34,402 nucleotides of DNA from assembly GCA_913041275.1 (NCBI GenBank), contig CAJWHF010000009.1:1-34402 (forward strand). The letters are read 5' to 3'. Below the pieces are notes generated by a model. That model saw only the letters and a list, made by a program, of their open reading frames with translations, was not told the DNA's origin and did not search any database. A program made the translations under genes and the position numbers. How positions within the stretch are numbered: position 1 is the first letter of the stretch; the number at the start of each line of letters is the position of its first letter. The DNA is from an uncultured Opitutia bacterium. Its GTDB lineage: Bacteria > Verrucomicrobiota > Verrucomicrobiia > Opitutales > Coraliomargaritaceae. Positions 8,592 to 16,097 of this stretch are shown one piece after another.

Positions 8592-10427
8592 ATGGATGGG
8601 TTAAGAAATCTTTTTGGAATAGTCCTATTCGCAAGCTTTTTTAATGCGTGTGCTGCTTCCGAATCGAGACCGAATATTATTTTGATCATGACCGATGATC
8701 AAGGCTTTGATGATTACGGTTTTCGTCAGGCGCCTATGCAGACACCTACCATGGACAAGATGGCCAGAGGGGGAGTACGCTTTGATCGTTTTTACACTGC
8801 TCCAGCTTGTGCGCCGACACGCTCTGCTTTGATGACGGGGCGCAACTATTTAAAGACAGGAACCGCTGCGGTTGGCTTTGGCGCCGAAGGGCCTCACATG
8901 GATGAGTATTTGCTTGGTGAGGCAATGCAAGAGGCTGGCTATGCGACTGGAATGGTGGGGAAGTGGAATTTAGGGCTTTCTGATGCGGAACTTCCATCGC
9001 GTCGTGGCTTCGATGAGGCATGGCCGATTGTCCAAGAAGAGGTACGCAGCTACGGGCGCTATACACATTATAATGCACCATTCTTTCATAATGGTCGCTA
9101 CGCAGGTATTGAGGAAGGTTGGCAGGTTGATCGTGTGACTGATAAGGCTTTAGAGTTTATTGAGTCGAACAAAGAATCACCATTCTTTTTGTATTTGGCC
9201 TATGCGCAGCCGCACGAACCTTGGCTGTGCCCTAAGGAATATCAACAGAAGTATATCGATCAGGGTATCGGTCCGGAGTATGCGATGTTTATGGGTATGA
9301 TGGAGCAACTTGATGAGCAGCTTGGGCGAGTATTGGATTCGCTGGAGAAAAATCATATTTCGGAGAACACCATCGTGCTTTTCTTGGGGGACAACGGTCC
9401 TACGCCGACGACACGAATTCTCGAGCAGCAACCAGATGGTTGGTTTCGCCAGACAGGCGATTATTATTCGCTCGATAAAGAAGAATGGGCACGCCGTAAC
9501 CCGAGCGGATTTCGTGAGAAGAAAGCAACAGGCTGGGAGTGTGCGGTGCGAAATCGGCTCTTGGTATACTGCCCTGCAAAATACACGCCGCGAGTAGTCA
9601 CAGAGCAACGCACTTTAGTCATGGATATTTATCCAACCTTGGTGGAGCTCGCTGGTGGTTTACGTCCAACTTCCGCTCCCGAATTGGATGGTCAAAGTTT
9701 AGTCAATCTTTTTAAAGGCAAAACGGAGTGGGAATCGCAGGACTACTTTACTGCGGAAGCTGGTAAGCCTAAAATGCATCTGAGAGAAGATGGTTGGTAT
9801 TACAGGTTTAGCGAGTACACCTTGCCGCTGGCTGAACGCAGTAGCTGCTTTTATTCTGGGGACTATGTAATTGTTAATGATAACGGGGTCTGGTCGCTCT
9901 ATAATGTCGTCGATGACCCACAGCAGAAGGCTGACTTGAAGTATCAAATGCCCAAAAAGTTCATGTTAATGAGGGCAAACTATTATGCTGAGTTTGAAGA
10001 GATACTAGGGGATCCGCATGCATTTTCGGATCCTATCCAAGAGCTTAATGTGAGTAACGGGCGTGAGGGATACCTAGAGATGGAGGGCGTCTATCGTGTG
10101 AAGGGAAAGAATTCGGTAACCTGGGCTAATACTTACTTTCACGAGCTCAATGCTGCTCAAGAGCTAAAGGTAGACGTTTCTGAATCGGGTGAGTATGCAG
10201 TGACCTTACGAGCGTTAGGAGTACCTGCCGAGACGCGTCTGCGTTTTGAGGCAGGCGCATCAAGCAACGAATTCAATCTCGTCCAAGGCAAGAAATTTCA
10301 TTCCATGGGACGTGTGCGCTTAGATCCTGGCGAGCAGACCTTTACATTCACACTTTTGGATACTGCAGATCTTAAACAGGTCGGGAAGATGGGGCTGTAT
10401 AGTCTCAGTCTTAAGAAAATTAACTAA
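8592..10427 (+). CDS. Secreted arylsulfatase-like sulfatase with extra C-terminal beta domain
   Basis: Type I sulfatase of 611 residues, the longest in the cluster. The N-terminus is a signal peptide (MDGLRNLFGIVLFASFFNAC...). The Cys20 might suggest a lipoprotein, but the lipobox is poor, and cleavage near CAA/SE is equally possible. DD lies at residues 35-36. Cys73 is in CAPTR, a C-x-P-T-R variant still expected to be converted to formylglycine. FLGDNGP supplies the D-N metal pair. After about residue 490 there is a further 120 residues (GYLEMEGVYRVKG... to SLSLKKIN) alternating hydrophobic and polar residues. These look like a beta-sandwich, perhaps a carbohydrate-binding or accessory domain. 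AGAGG upstream is one of the few weak Shine-Dalgarno-like sequences in the window. An ATG 6 bases upstream is out of frame. Confidence 0.92.
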   Translation: MDGLRNLFGIVLFASFFNACAASESRPNIILIMTDDQGFDDYGFRQAPMQTPTMDKMARGGVRFDRFYTAPACAPTRSALMTGRNYLKTGTAAVGFGAEGPHMDEYLLGEAMQEAGYATGMVGKWNLGLSDAELPSRRGFDEAWPIVQEEVRSYGRYTHYNAPFFHNGRYAGIEEGWQVDRVTDKALEFIESNKESPFFLYLAYAQPHEPWLCPKEYQQKYIDQGIGPEYAMFMGMMEQLDEQLGRVLDSLEKNHISENTIVLFLGDNGPTPTTRILEQQPDGWFRQTGDYYSLDKEEWARRNPSGFREKKATGWECAVRNRLLVYCPAKYTPRVVTEQRTLVMDIYPTLVELAGGLRPTSAPELDGQSLVNLFKGKTEWESQDYFTAEAGKPKMHLREDGWYYRFSEYTLPLAERSSCFYSGDYVIVNDNGVWSLYNVVDDPQQKADLKYQMPKKFMLMRANYYAEFEEILGDPHAFSDPIQELNVSNGREGYLEMEGVYRVKGKNSVTWANTYFHELNAAQELKVDVSESGEYAVTLRALGVPAETRLRFEAGASSNEFNLVQGKKFHSMGRVRLDPGEQTFTFTLLDTADLKQVGKMGLYSLSLKKIN

Positions 10428-10439
10428 CCAATTAAATAT

Positions 10440-11393
10440 ATGAAAGACGCTACACAGATATTCAAGCGCCACGAAGGTGGCCCACTCCTCCATGTGAAGG
10501 ATTTTCCGGGCAAGGCTCAGATTTATAATCCTGCACCAATTCAATGCGGCGACGAAACTATTCTACTTGTTTCCGTGGTAGAACACTCCGCCACGAAGGG
10601 ATTTGGCCGTGATGTCGGCCAGACGCGTGTAGCTCGATCTAAGGATGGCATCAACTTTGATCTCTCTGAGGAGAACTTTATAGAAACTCAAGCTCTAGGC
10701 GAGCCATGGGATCGTTATCATCATTTTATCGACAACCGTGTAACCAAAATTGACGACTGGTATTACATAATAACTCCAGTAATGGTACAGGGCTTTGACT
10801 CGCCAATTGGGATGCTGGGTCGCACGAAGGACTTCAAAACATACGAGCGAATTGATACAATCACCCAACCTAAAAATCGTGGAGCATCTCTATTTCCGGA
10901 GAAAATAAACGGAAAATATTATAAGCTCGATCGTCCGGGAGGTGGCGATGGTGGTGATGGGGACATCTGGATTAGCTCATCGCCAGACTTGGTTCACTGG
11001 GGTGCCTTCAAGCCCGTATTAGCCGCTGGGTATCGTTTCTGGAATGTTCAAAAGATTGGACCGACTCCGCCGATCAAAACTGAGCATGGTTGGCTCGATA
11101 TCATTCACGGTGTTTTCACACCAGCAGGTGGGACTTATTATTACATAGGTGCTATGTTACTCGACTTAGACGAGCCGTGGAAGGTAATTGGCAAGACAAA
11201 TAGCTATCTTATGATGCCGGAAGAGCCTTGGGAGCAGCATGGTAATTGTGATAATACGATCTTTCCTTGTGGAGCAATTGCTGACTATGACAAAGATCAG
11301 ATCCGCCTCTATTACGGAGCTTGCGACTACGCCATTTGCCTAGCTACGGGTTCTTTGAGCGATACTGTTGAAGCTTGCTTGAGAGGTTTGTAG
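10440..11393 (+). CDS. GH130-family glycoside phosphorylase or hydrolase
   Basis: Protein of 317 residues with the five-bladed-propeller pattern of GH130. Signature stretches are RHEGGPLL near the start, then NPAPI, then the DVGQTRVARSKDGINF block, and near the end LDEPWKVIGKTNSYLMMPEEPWE followed by FPCGAI and RLYYGACDYAICLAT. Characterised GH130 enzymes cleave beta-mannosides, mostly with phosphate, giving mannose 1-phosphate; some members are hydrolases. There is no signal peptide, which fits a cytoplasmic step after import by the symporter. In most GH130 proteins the FPCG motif is preceded by a VPNV-like sequence, but here it reads GNCDNTIFPCG, so specificity or mechanism may differ. It starts 12 bp after the long sulfatase, without a Shine-Dalgarno sequence. 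Confidence 0.85.
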   Translation: MKDATQIFKRHEGGPLLHVKDFPGKAQIYNPAPIQCGDETILLVSVVEHSATKGFGRDVGQTRVARSKDGINFDLSEENFIETQALGEPWDRYHHFIDNRVTKIDDWYYIITPVMVQGFDSPIGMLGRTKDFKTYERIDTITQPKNRGASLFPEKINGKYYKLDRPGGGDGGDGDIWISSSPDLVHWGAFKPVLAAGYRFWNVQKIGPTPPIKTEHGWLDIIHGVFTPAGGTYYYIGAMLLDLDEPWKVIGKTNSYLMMPEEPWEQHGNCDNTIFPCGAIADYDKDQIRLYYGACDYAICLATGSLSDTVEACLRGL

Positions 11394-11463
11394 CCTAGTG
11401 CAGGAGGTATTATTTAAGGTTAATCTAATTTACGAAGAAATATCACCTACCTATTATAAAAGA

Positions 11464-12996
11464 ATGAAGCTAACAAAAAGTAAGGTTCTAATTTCTATGG
11501 GATTGGTGTTTCTTTTATGCGCAGTGCTCGCTAAGGATGTGCGCCCTAATATCTTAGTCCTAATTAGCGACGATCAAAATATGGATAGTATAGGAGCTTA
11601 CGGCTCAGAGTATGCTACCCCTCACATCGATCGATTAGCCCAAGAAGGCGTGCTTCATACCCGCGCATATACTACTGCTACACTTTGTGTACCTACTCGT
11701 TTCAGTTGCCTAACAGGGGCATACCCTAGCCGTAGTACAAACTCTATTTTAGGCCCGTTAGCAAAACAGCCCTCTATACGCAACGGAACAGCTTTCCGAC
11801 CAGATGAAAAAACTATTGCCCAAGTATTACGCCAAGCAGGGTATTATACTGGAGCTACTGGAAAGTGGCATAATGATTTAGACCTAAAAGATTTATGGGA
11901 AAAAATTCCTAAGAATGCAGATCCAAGATCCCCTCAAATAATCGCAAACTTGAAAACGATTCAGGATGAGTTGCGCGTGCGTTTAGATGCCTATGGATTT
12001 GATTATGCGGAGTGTTTAACAGGAGAGAACCTGGATCACTTTCCTTCAGAATTAGAGCATCATAATATTGAATATACGGTCAAGGGTGCAGTTGATTTCT
12101 TGGACCAAGTTCCTGAAGATAAACCTTTTTTCTTGTGGACGGCATTTACGACTACACATGGGCCGCACGAGCCGATTGATAGCGGAGATGTGCGCAACAC
12201 TCCAGTTGGCTTTGCGGAAGAACATCTGGGTCTGATGCCAGATCGATCTAGTTATATTGATAAGAGCGATAAGTGGCGTAGCGTTGTTAAAGAAATGGTG
12301 TTATGGATGGATGGTGGAATTGGCGTTATCCTCGATAAATTAGAGGCCCAAGGACAGTTAGATAATACTTTGATTATTTTTCTTTCTGACCAGCAAAATG
12401 CTGGAAAAGCATCGCCATATGAGCGCGGTGCTAATATACCATTTATTGCCCGTTGGCCGGGGACTATTGAGCCCGGAACGAGAAGTGAAACCCTATTAGA
12501 TGTCACGGATATGGCAGCCACATTCATTGATATCTCTGGAAATCAACCCCTTAGTGGTATGCAAATAGATGGATTAAGTGTCGTCCCTGTATGGCGCGGT
12601 CAGTCGGATACATTGAAGACATCTATCCTTACAGAAAGTGGTTTTGCCAAAGGAATCATTACCAAAGATTTTAAATATATTGCCATACGCTATAATGAAG
12701 AAGCCTTAAACCGTGGTTTTAAGCCGCCGAGATCAGGTGGAATTAGAGAGCACATAGAAAATAATTCCTTCGAGATTTTATGGGAGAAGGGTCCTTTTGG
12801 GCAACCACGTGATAATATCGGAGGCATTGTCGATAGAGATCAGCTTTACGATTTGCGAAAGGACCCAGGTGAAACTCAAAATCTAGCACAGAATCAGGAC
12901 TACCAAGAGGTCTTGAAGTTTATGCAGTCACATCTGCGTGATTATGTACAGGCAATCGGCAGACCCTTTGGTGAATTCTCGGATACCTTAAATTAG
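11464..12996 (+). CDS. Secreted sulfatase, last gene of the carbohydrate cluster
   Basis: Type I sulfatase of 510 residues. The ORF track starts at a GTG at 11398, but the ATG at 11464 is the better start because it directly begins a signal peptide (MKLTKSKVLISMGLVFLLCAVLA, then KD). DD is at residues 36-37 in ISDDQN. Cys75 lies in CVPTR, the formylglycine site. The second metal region reads LSDQQNAGKAS, with D-Q rather than the D-H or D-N seen in its neighbours. That is a known kind of variation but sets this paralogue apart. The C-terminal QLYDLRKDPGETQNLAQ block is typical. The gene ends the + strand run; the next two genes are on the minus strand. Confidence 0.92.
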   Translation: MKLTKSKVLISMGLVFLLCAVLAKDVRPNILVLISDDQNMDSIGAYGSEYATPHIDRLAQEGVLHTRAYTTATLCVPTRFSCLTGAYPSRSTNSILGPLAKQPSIRNGTAFRPDEKTIAQVLRQAGYYTGATGKWHNDLDLKDLWEKIPKNADPRSPQIIANLKTIQDELRVRLDAYGFDYAECLTGENLDHFPSELEHHNIEYTVKGAVDFLDQVPEDKPFFLWTAFTTTHGPHEPIDSGDVRNTPVGFAEEHLGLMPDRSSYIDKSDKWRSVVKEMVLWMDGGIGVILDKLEAQGQLDNTLIIFLSDQQNAGKASPYERGANIPFIARWPGTIEPGTRSETLLDVTDMAATFIDISGNQPLSGMQIDGLSVVPVWRGQSDTLKTSILTESGFAKGIITKDFKYIAIRYNEEALNRGFKPPRSGGIREHIENNSFEILWEKGPFGQPRDNIGGIVDRDQLYDLRKDPGETQNLAQNQDYQEVLKFMQSHLRDYVQAIGRPFGEFSDTLN

Positions 12997-13040
12997 CTTC
13001 CTGATTTGGTGGAAATGCCTAGCAATCGGAGATCTAAAAC

Positions 13041-13589
13041 TCATTCACCTATTGGCGGAAAGGCCCTTAATATTTCTTCAACAATCGCGCGTACTTCCTC
13101 ACCACTTGGAGCGTTCCACCCGAGGCGCTTTGTGTAGGAACCCCGCCAAACAAGCTGATTACTCAATTGATCAATGATATCGATGACAAAGGTCCCCTCT
13201 TCGTACTGTTCGAGGTCGACGCGGCTATAGCCCCCAAATCTTAGATGCGACTGCCGTCGAAAGGGACTGGAACCGATGTCCACATTGATAGCTCTTGTCC
13301 TTGTCTTACTCACTGTCCCGAAGCTGACCCTAAAATCAACTTCAGGGCAGCTTTCACTGAAGCCTTTGTCTAGGAGTGTTAGTTTGATGGCTTTTTCTAT
13401 TCTCCTATCTACGATAGGGCTAAGGAGCAGATCTTGTAAATCACCCCTCGAGTCGTGGCTTTCTACAGAAAAGCAAAGATAGTCGCCGAACTTGGTAGCT
13501 GCTGCTCGATCAAAATCTACGGTTTTTTGCGAAACACAGCCCGATAGTAGCATACAAAGTGTTAAAAAAAGCAGAAAATATTTTTTCAT
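13041..13589 (-). CDS. DUF4136-type lipoprotein
   Basis: Predicted lipoprotein of 182 residues. I start it at the ATG at 13589 (residue 9 of the ORF track entry) because MKKYFLLFLTLCMLLSGC is a textbook lipoprotein signal with lipobox LSGC and lipidated Cys18. The longer start would put eight polar residues in front and lies almost at the predicted transcription start. The mature part (TVDFDRAAATKFGDY..., CPEVDFRVSFGTVSKT, TFVIDIIDQLSNQLVWRGSYTKRL) matches the pattern of DUF4136 proteins, envelope lipoproteins of unknown role. It is convergent with the last sulfatase (44 bp gap) and tail-to-head with queA. No function can be assigned. Confidence 0.8.
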   Translation of the reverse strand: MKKYFLLFLTLCMLLSGCVSQKTVDFDRAAATKFGDYLCFSVESHDSRGDLQDLLLSPIVDRRIEKAIKLTLLDKGFSESCPEVDFRVSFGTVSKTRTRAINVDIGSSPFRRQSHLRFGGYSRVDLEQYEEGTFVIDIIDQLSNQLVWRGSYTKRLGWNAPSGEEVRAIVEEILRAFPPIGE

Positions 13590-13615
13590 AATGTTTTCTG
13601 AATAGTTACTCATTT

Positions 13616-13621
13616 ATTATA
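13616..13621 (-). promoter_or_regulatory. Candidate -10 box for the DUF4136 lipoprotein gene
   Basis: On the minus strand a perfect TATAAT lies 26 bases upstream of the preferred ATG at 13589. It predicts a transcription start close to 13609, which would exclude the longer ORF start at 13613. The matching -35 region is poor, so this is a weak call. Confidence 0.35.
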
Positions 13622-13687
13622 AATTAGGTACTAAATATACACTCTCTCGCAAGAGTTGTCTACCCTGACTTAGGGGATTTATTAGTG

Positions 13688-14776
13688 TCAGAGAATTAGC
13701 ATCGCGTCTCCGTAGCTGTAGAACCGATATTTGTTAGCTATGGCTTCATTATAAAGTTCCATCAGCCAAGCGATACCAGAATCGCTGCCCGGAGAAAGAA
13801 AGGCCGCTACGAGGCAAAGCAGGGTCGATCTTGGTAAGTGAAAGTTTGTGACCATAGCATCGACAGCAGCAAAATCTGCAGGTGGGTAAATGTATATATC
13901 AGCTTCGGCTTGAACATGGCCAGAAGGGCCGATGCAAGCCTCGCCTTCCTGCTTAATACGTCGCATGGCATCTTCGATCGACCTAATAGATGTGGTGCCA
14001 ACAGCAATGCGAGCGCCTCCTTTAGCTCGCTTCAATTCGTCCAGTGCGGATGCAGAAATTTCGTACCACTCCCGATGTATTTTGTGATCTTTGATATTCT
14101 CTACTTGAATGGGATGAAAGGTTCCTATGCCCACTTGAAGAGTTAGATCGTGAAAACTGAAACCATTCGCTTTGAGCGACGCAATTAGCTCGGGCGTGAA
14201 GTGGAGGCCAGCAGTCGGCGCGGCCACAGCTATACGTTTATCGAAGTCTGCGTAAACAGTTTGGTACCGCTCGTTATCCTTCTCACTTCGGCTATCCTCT
14301 TGCACTCGCTCTATGTAAGGAGGCAGAGGCAAGATACCAAGGCGTTCAGAGAGCTCGGTGATCGATTCGTTTCGCTCAGGATAGAAGCGTACACGGTAGT
14401 TTCCGTTCTCGCCCATTTCTAGAACTTCGGCTTGATACTCGCCTGGCTGTGCAAAACGCCCAGACTGTAGAGTCTTCTTGCCTGGTTTAAGAAGACACCA
14501 CCAAGTGAAAGCATCCTCGGCAGGTTGCAGAAGGAGACACTCGACCTTTCCGCCGGTTGGACGCTGACCGAATATACGGGCTTTCAGAACAGCTGCGTTA
14601 TTACGGAAAAAGCGGGCTTTCGAGGGTAGGTATTTGCCGATTTCTGCGAAATGGGTGTGGATAATCTCTTGTGTGCCGCGGTTAATAACCATGAGGCGCG
14701 ACGCGTCGCGTACCGCTGCAGGCTCTTGGGCAATAAGTTCCTTGGGCAAGTGATAGTCGAAGAGGGAAATGTTCAT
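13688..14776 (-). CDS. queA: S-adenosylmethionine:tRNA ribosyltransferase-isomerase
   Basis: QueA, 362 residues, close to the family length. It moves the ribosyl part of S-adenosylmethionine onto preQ1-modified tRNA, making epoxyqueuosine in the queuosine pathway. Clear family blocks are FDYHLPKELIAQEPA at the N-terminus, GGKVECLLL near residue 76, LPPYI at 151-155, AAPTAGLHFTPELI at about 185-198, VGTTSIRSIE, and VTNFHLPRSTLL near the C-terminus. One oddity is that the usual LVFNDTRV motif reads RFFRNNAAVLKARIFG, so the D-T-R part is diverged. This could be lineage variation rather than loss of function. It is divergent from prfB with 42 bp between the two start codons. Confidence 0.96.
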   Translation of the reverse strand: MNISLFDYHLPKELIAQEPAAVRDASRLMVINRGTQEIIHTHFAEIGKYLPSKARFFRNNAAVLKARIFGQRPTGGKVECLLLQPAEDAFTWWCLLKPGKKTLQSGRFAQPGEYQAEVLEMGENGNYRVRFYPERNESITELSERLGILPLPPYIERVQEDSRSEKDNERYQTVYADFDKRIAVAAPTAGLHFTPELIASLKANGFSFHDLTLQVGIGTFHPIQVENIKDHKIHREWYEISASALDELKRAKGGARIAVGTTSIRSIEDAMRRIKQEGEACIGPSGHVQAEADIYIYPPADFAAVDAMVTNFHLPRSTLLCLVAAFLSPGSDSGIAWLMELYNEAIANKYRFYSYGDAMLIL

Positions 14777-14818
14777 TTTAATCTTTAATATTTGCCCGGC
14801 TTTGTTGCTATAGGATTC

Positions 14819-15980
14819 ATGAATCTAATTACACCCGAGATCCGTTCGCAAATTGAAGAGATTGCTCGCCGCGCTGGTCACATTTGGAGGTATCTTTGAC
14901 GGAGATACAAAGAAAAAACGCATAGCTGAGCTGGAAACACTTATGTCTGAGCCCAGTTTCTGGGATGATCAAGCGGGTGCTCAAAAGGTAATAGCCGAGG
15001 CTAACCGCTTAAAAAGTACAATAAACCCCTCCGAGGCCTTTTGCGCGGATATGGAAGACCTCCAAGCGATGCTCGAACTGGTAGACGAAATGGATGATGA
15101 TCCCGACGCAGAGGCTTATGCGCAGGAGATATTGGACACGCAGAAGCGACTTCAGCAGAGGTTAGAGAAGTTGGAACTAGCCTCTTTTCTCAGCGGACAG
15201 CATGATTCTTGTAATGCCTTTCTTACGGTAAATTCTGGAGCCGGTGGCACGGAAAGCTGCGACTGGGCTGATATGCTACTGCGCATGTACAATCGTTGGG
15301 CCGAACAGGCTGGGTTCAAGACGGAGGTGCTGGATGTACAACCTGGTGAGGAAACGGGAATTAGCTCAGCGACGATACGTGTGGAGGGACTTAATGCCTT
15401 CGGATATTGTAAGGCCGAGCGCGGCGTGCACCGACTTGTTCGTATTAGCCCCTTTGATTCTAATTCCAGGCGACACACTTCCTTTTCTTCAGTAGATGTC
15501 ATTGCGGAGATCGAGGATGACACTGATATCGAAATTGACGAGTCAGAGATCCGCACTGATGTATACCGTGCAAGCGGTAAGGGTGGCCAGCACGTGAACC
15601 GTACCGAGTCTGCCGTGCGCTTAACACACCTACCTAGCGGGATTGTCGTTACCTGTCAAAACGAGCGCTCGCAGATTAAGAACAAGGCAACAGCCATGAA
15701 GACATTAAAGTCCCGACTATACGAGAAGATCGAAGATGAGAAGCGCAGTGAAATGGAGCGATTCTACGGGGAGAAGGGCGAAATTGCTTGGGGTAATCAA
15801 ATCCGTTCTTATGTCTTTCAGCCGTACCAGATGGTCAAAGACCTCCGAACTGGAGTTGAAACCGGTAACGTCCAGGCTGTTATGGATGGTGCGCTTGAGC
15901 CTTTTATCCATGCTTGGCTCCGCGCTGGTGGACCCAGTACGCGCAAAGCCGCCTCTGATCGAGAGTTTGGGGATGAATAA
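14819..15980 (+). CDS. prfB: Peptide chain release factor 2, with programmed +1 frameshift
   Basis: RF2 recognises UGA and UAA stop codons and releases the finished protein. The ORF track begins at 14853, but that N-terminus ([13 protein letters not shown]) is out of frame. The real start is ATG 14819 ([20 protein letters not shown]...), read for 26 codons to CTT 14894-14896. The next codon is an in-frame TGA at 14897. Slipping one base (+1) continues at GAC 14898 into the long frame. CDS = join(14819..14896, 14898..15980), 386 residues. The stop-codon-reading SPF tripeptide is at about residues 210-212 and the catalytic GGQ at about 255-257 ([19 protein letters not shown]). The arrangement makes RF2 self-limiting: when RF2 is scarce, ribosomes pause at UGA and shift. 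A weak AGGA lies before the ATG. Confidence 0.96.
14885..14900 (+). promoter_or_regulatory. RF2 programmed +1 frameshift site
   Basis: TGGAGGTATCTTTGAC contains every part of the classic prfB recoding signal: an internal Shine-Dalgarno-like AGG three bases before CTT, the slippery CTT T, and the TGA stop followed by C, a poor termination context. The spacing matches the Escherichia coli site (AGGGGGTATCTTTGAC). The frame before it codes a typical RF2 N-terminus and the +1 frame codes the rest. Confidence 0.95.
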
Positions 15981-16009
15981 TTTCTCTCAAATTATCGGTT
16001 ATTTTTCGT

Positions 16010-16041
16010 ATCCCCATAGTAAAAATCAAAATTTTTGGGAT
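16010..16041 (+). terminator. Possible weak hairpin after prfB
   Basis: In the 117-bp gap after prfB, ATCCC ... AAAAAT CAAA ATTTTT GGGAT can fold into a stem with one 6-base bulge. The stem is mostly A-T and is not followed by a strong T run, so termination is uncertain. Confidence 0.25.
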
Positions 16042-16070
16042 ATTTAAGCACTCATGCTAGCCACCGCCAA

Positions 16071-16083
16071 CTTACTTAGTAAG
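16071..16083. promoter_or_regulatory. Dyad CTTACT-T-AGTAAG before the ATP-grasp-like gene
   Basis: A perfect 6+6 inverted repeat with a one-base spacer ends 14 bases before the ATG at 16098. It could be an operator or a small leader hairpin. No known binding site was matched. Confidence 0.25.
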
Positions 16084-16097
16084 CTGTATTTAAAAAT

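Noticed and set aside
9177-9608. 143-residue minus-strand ORF within a sulfatase gene
   Set aside because: It lies fully inside a well-supported gene, shows no domain and is rich in unlikely residue runs; it is a shadow ORF, as are the other antisense entries of the track.
11398-11463. GTG start and AGGAGG (11402-11407) upstream of the last sulfatase
   Set aside because: The AGGAGG lies after the GTG and 56 bases before the real ATG, with no start codon at a useful distance; it is taken as chance.
14853-14897. N-terminus [13 protein letters not shown] for prfB
   Set aside because: It is the +1 frame read before the recoding site; the zero frame from 14819 codes a proper RF2 N-terminus.
15152-15556. 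134-residue minus-strand ORF inside prfB
   Set aside because: Serine-rich shadow of a conserved gene with no start context or domain.
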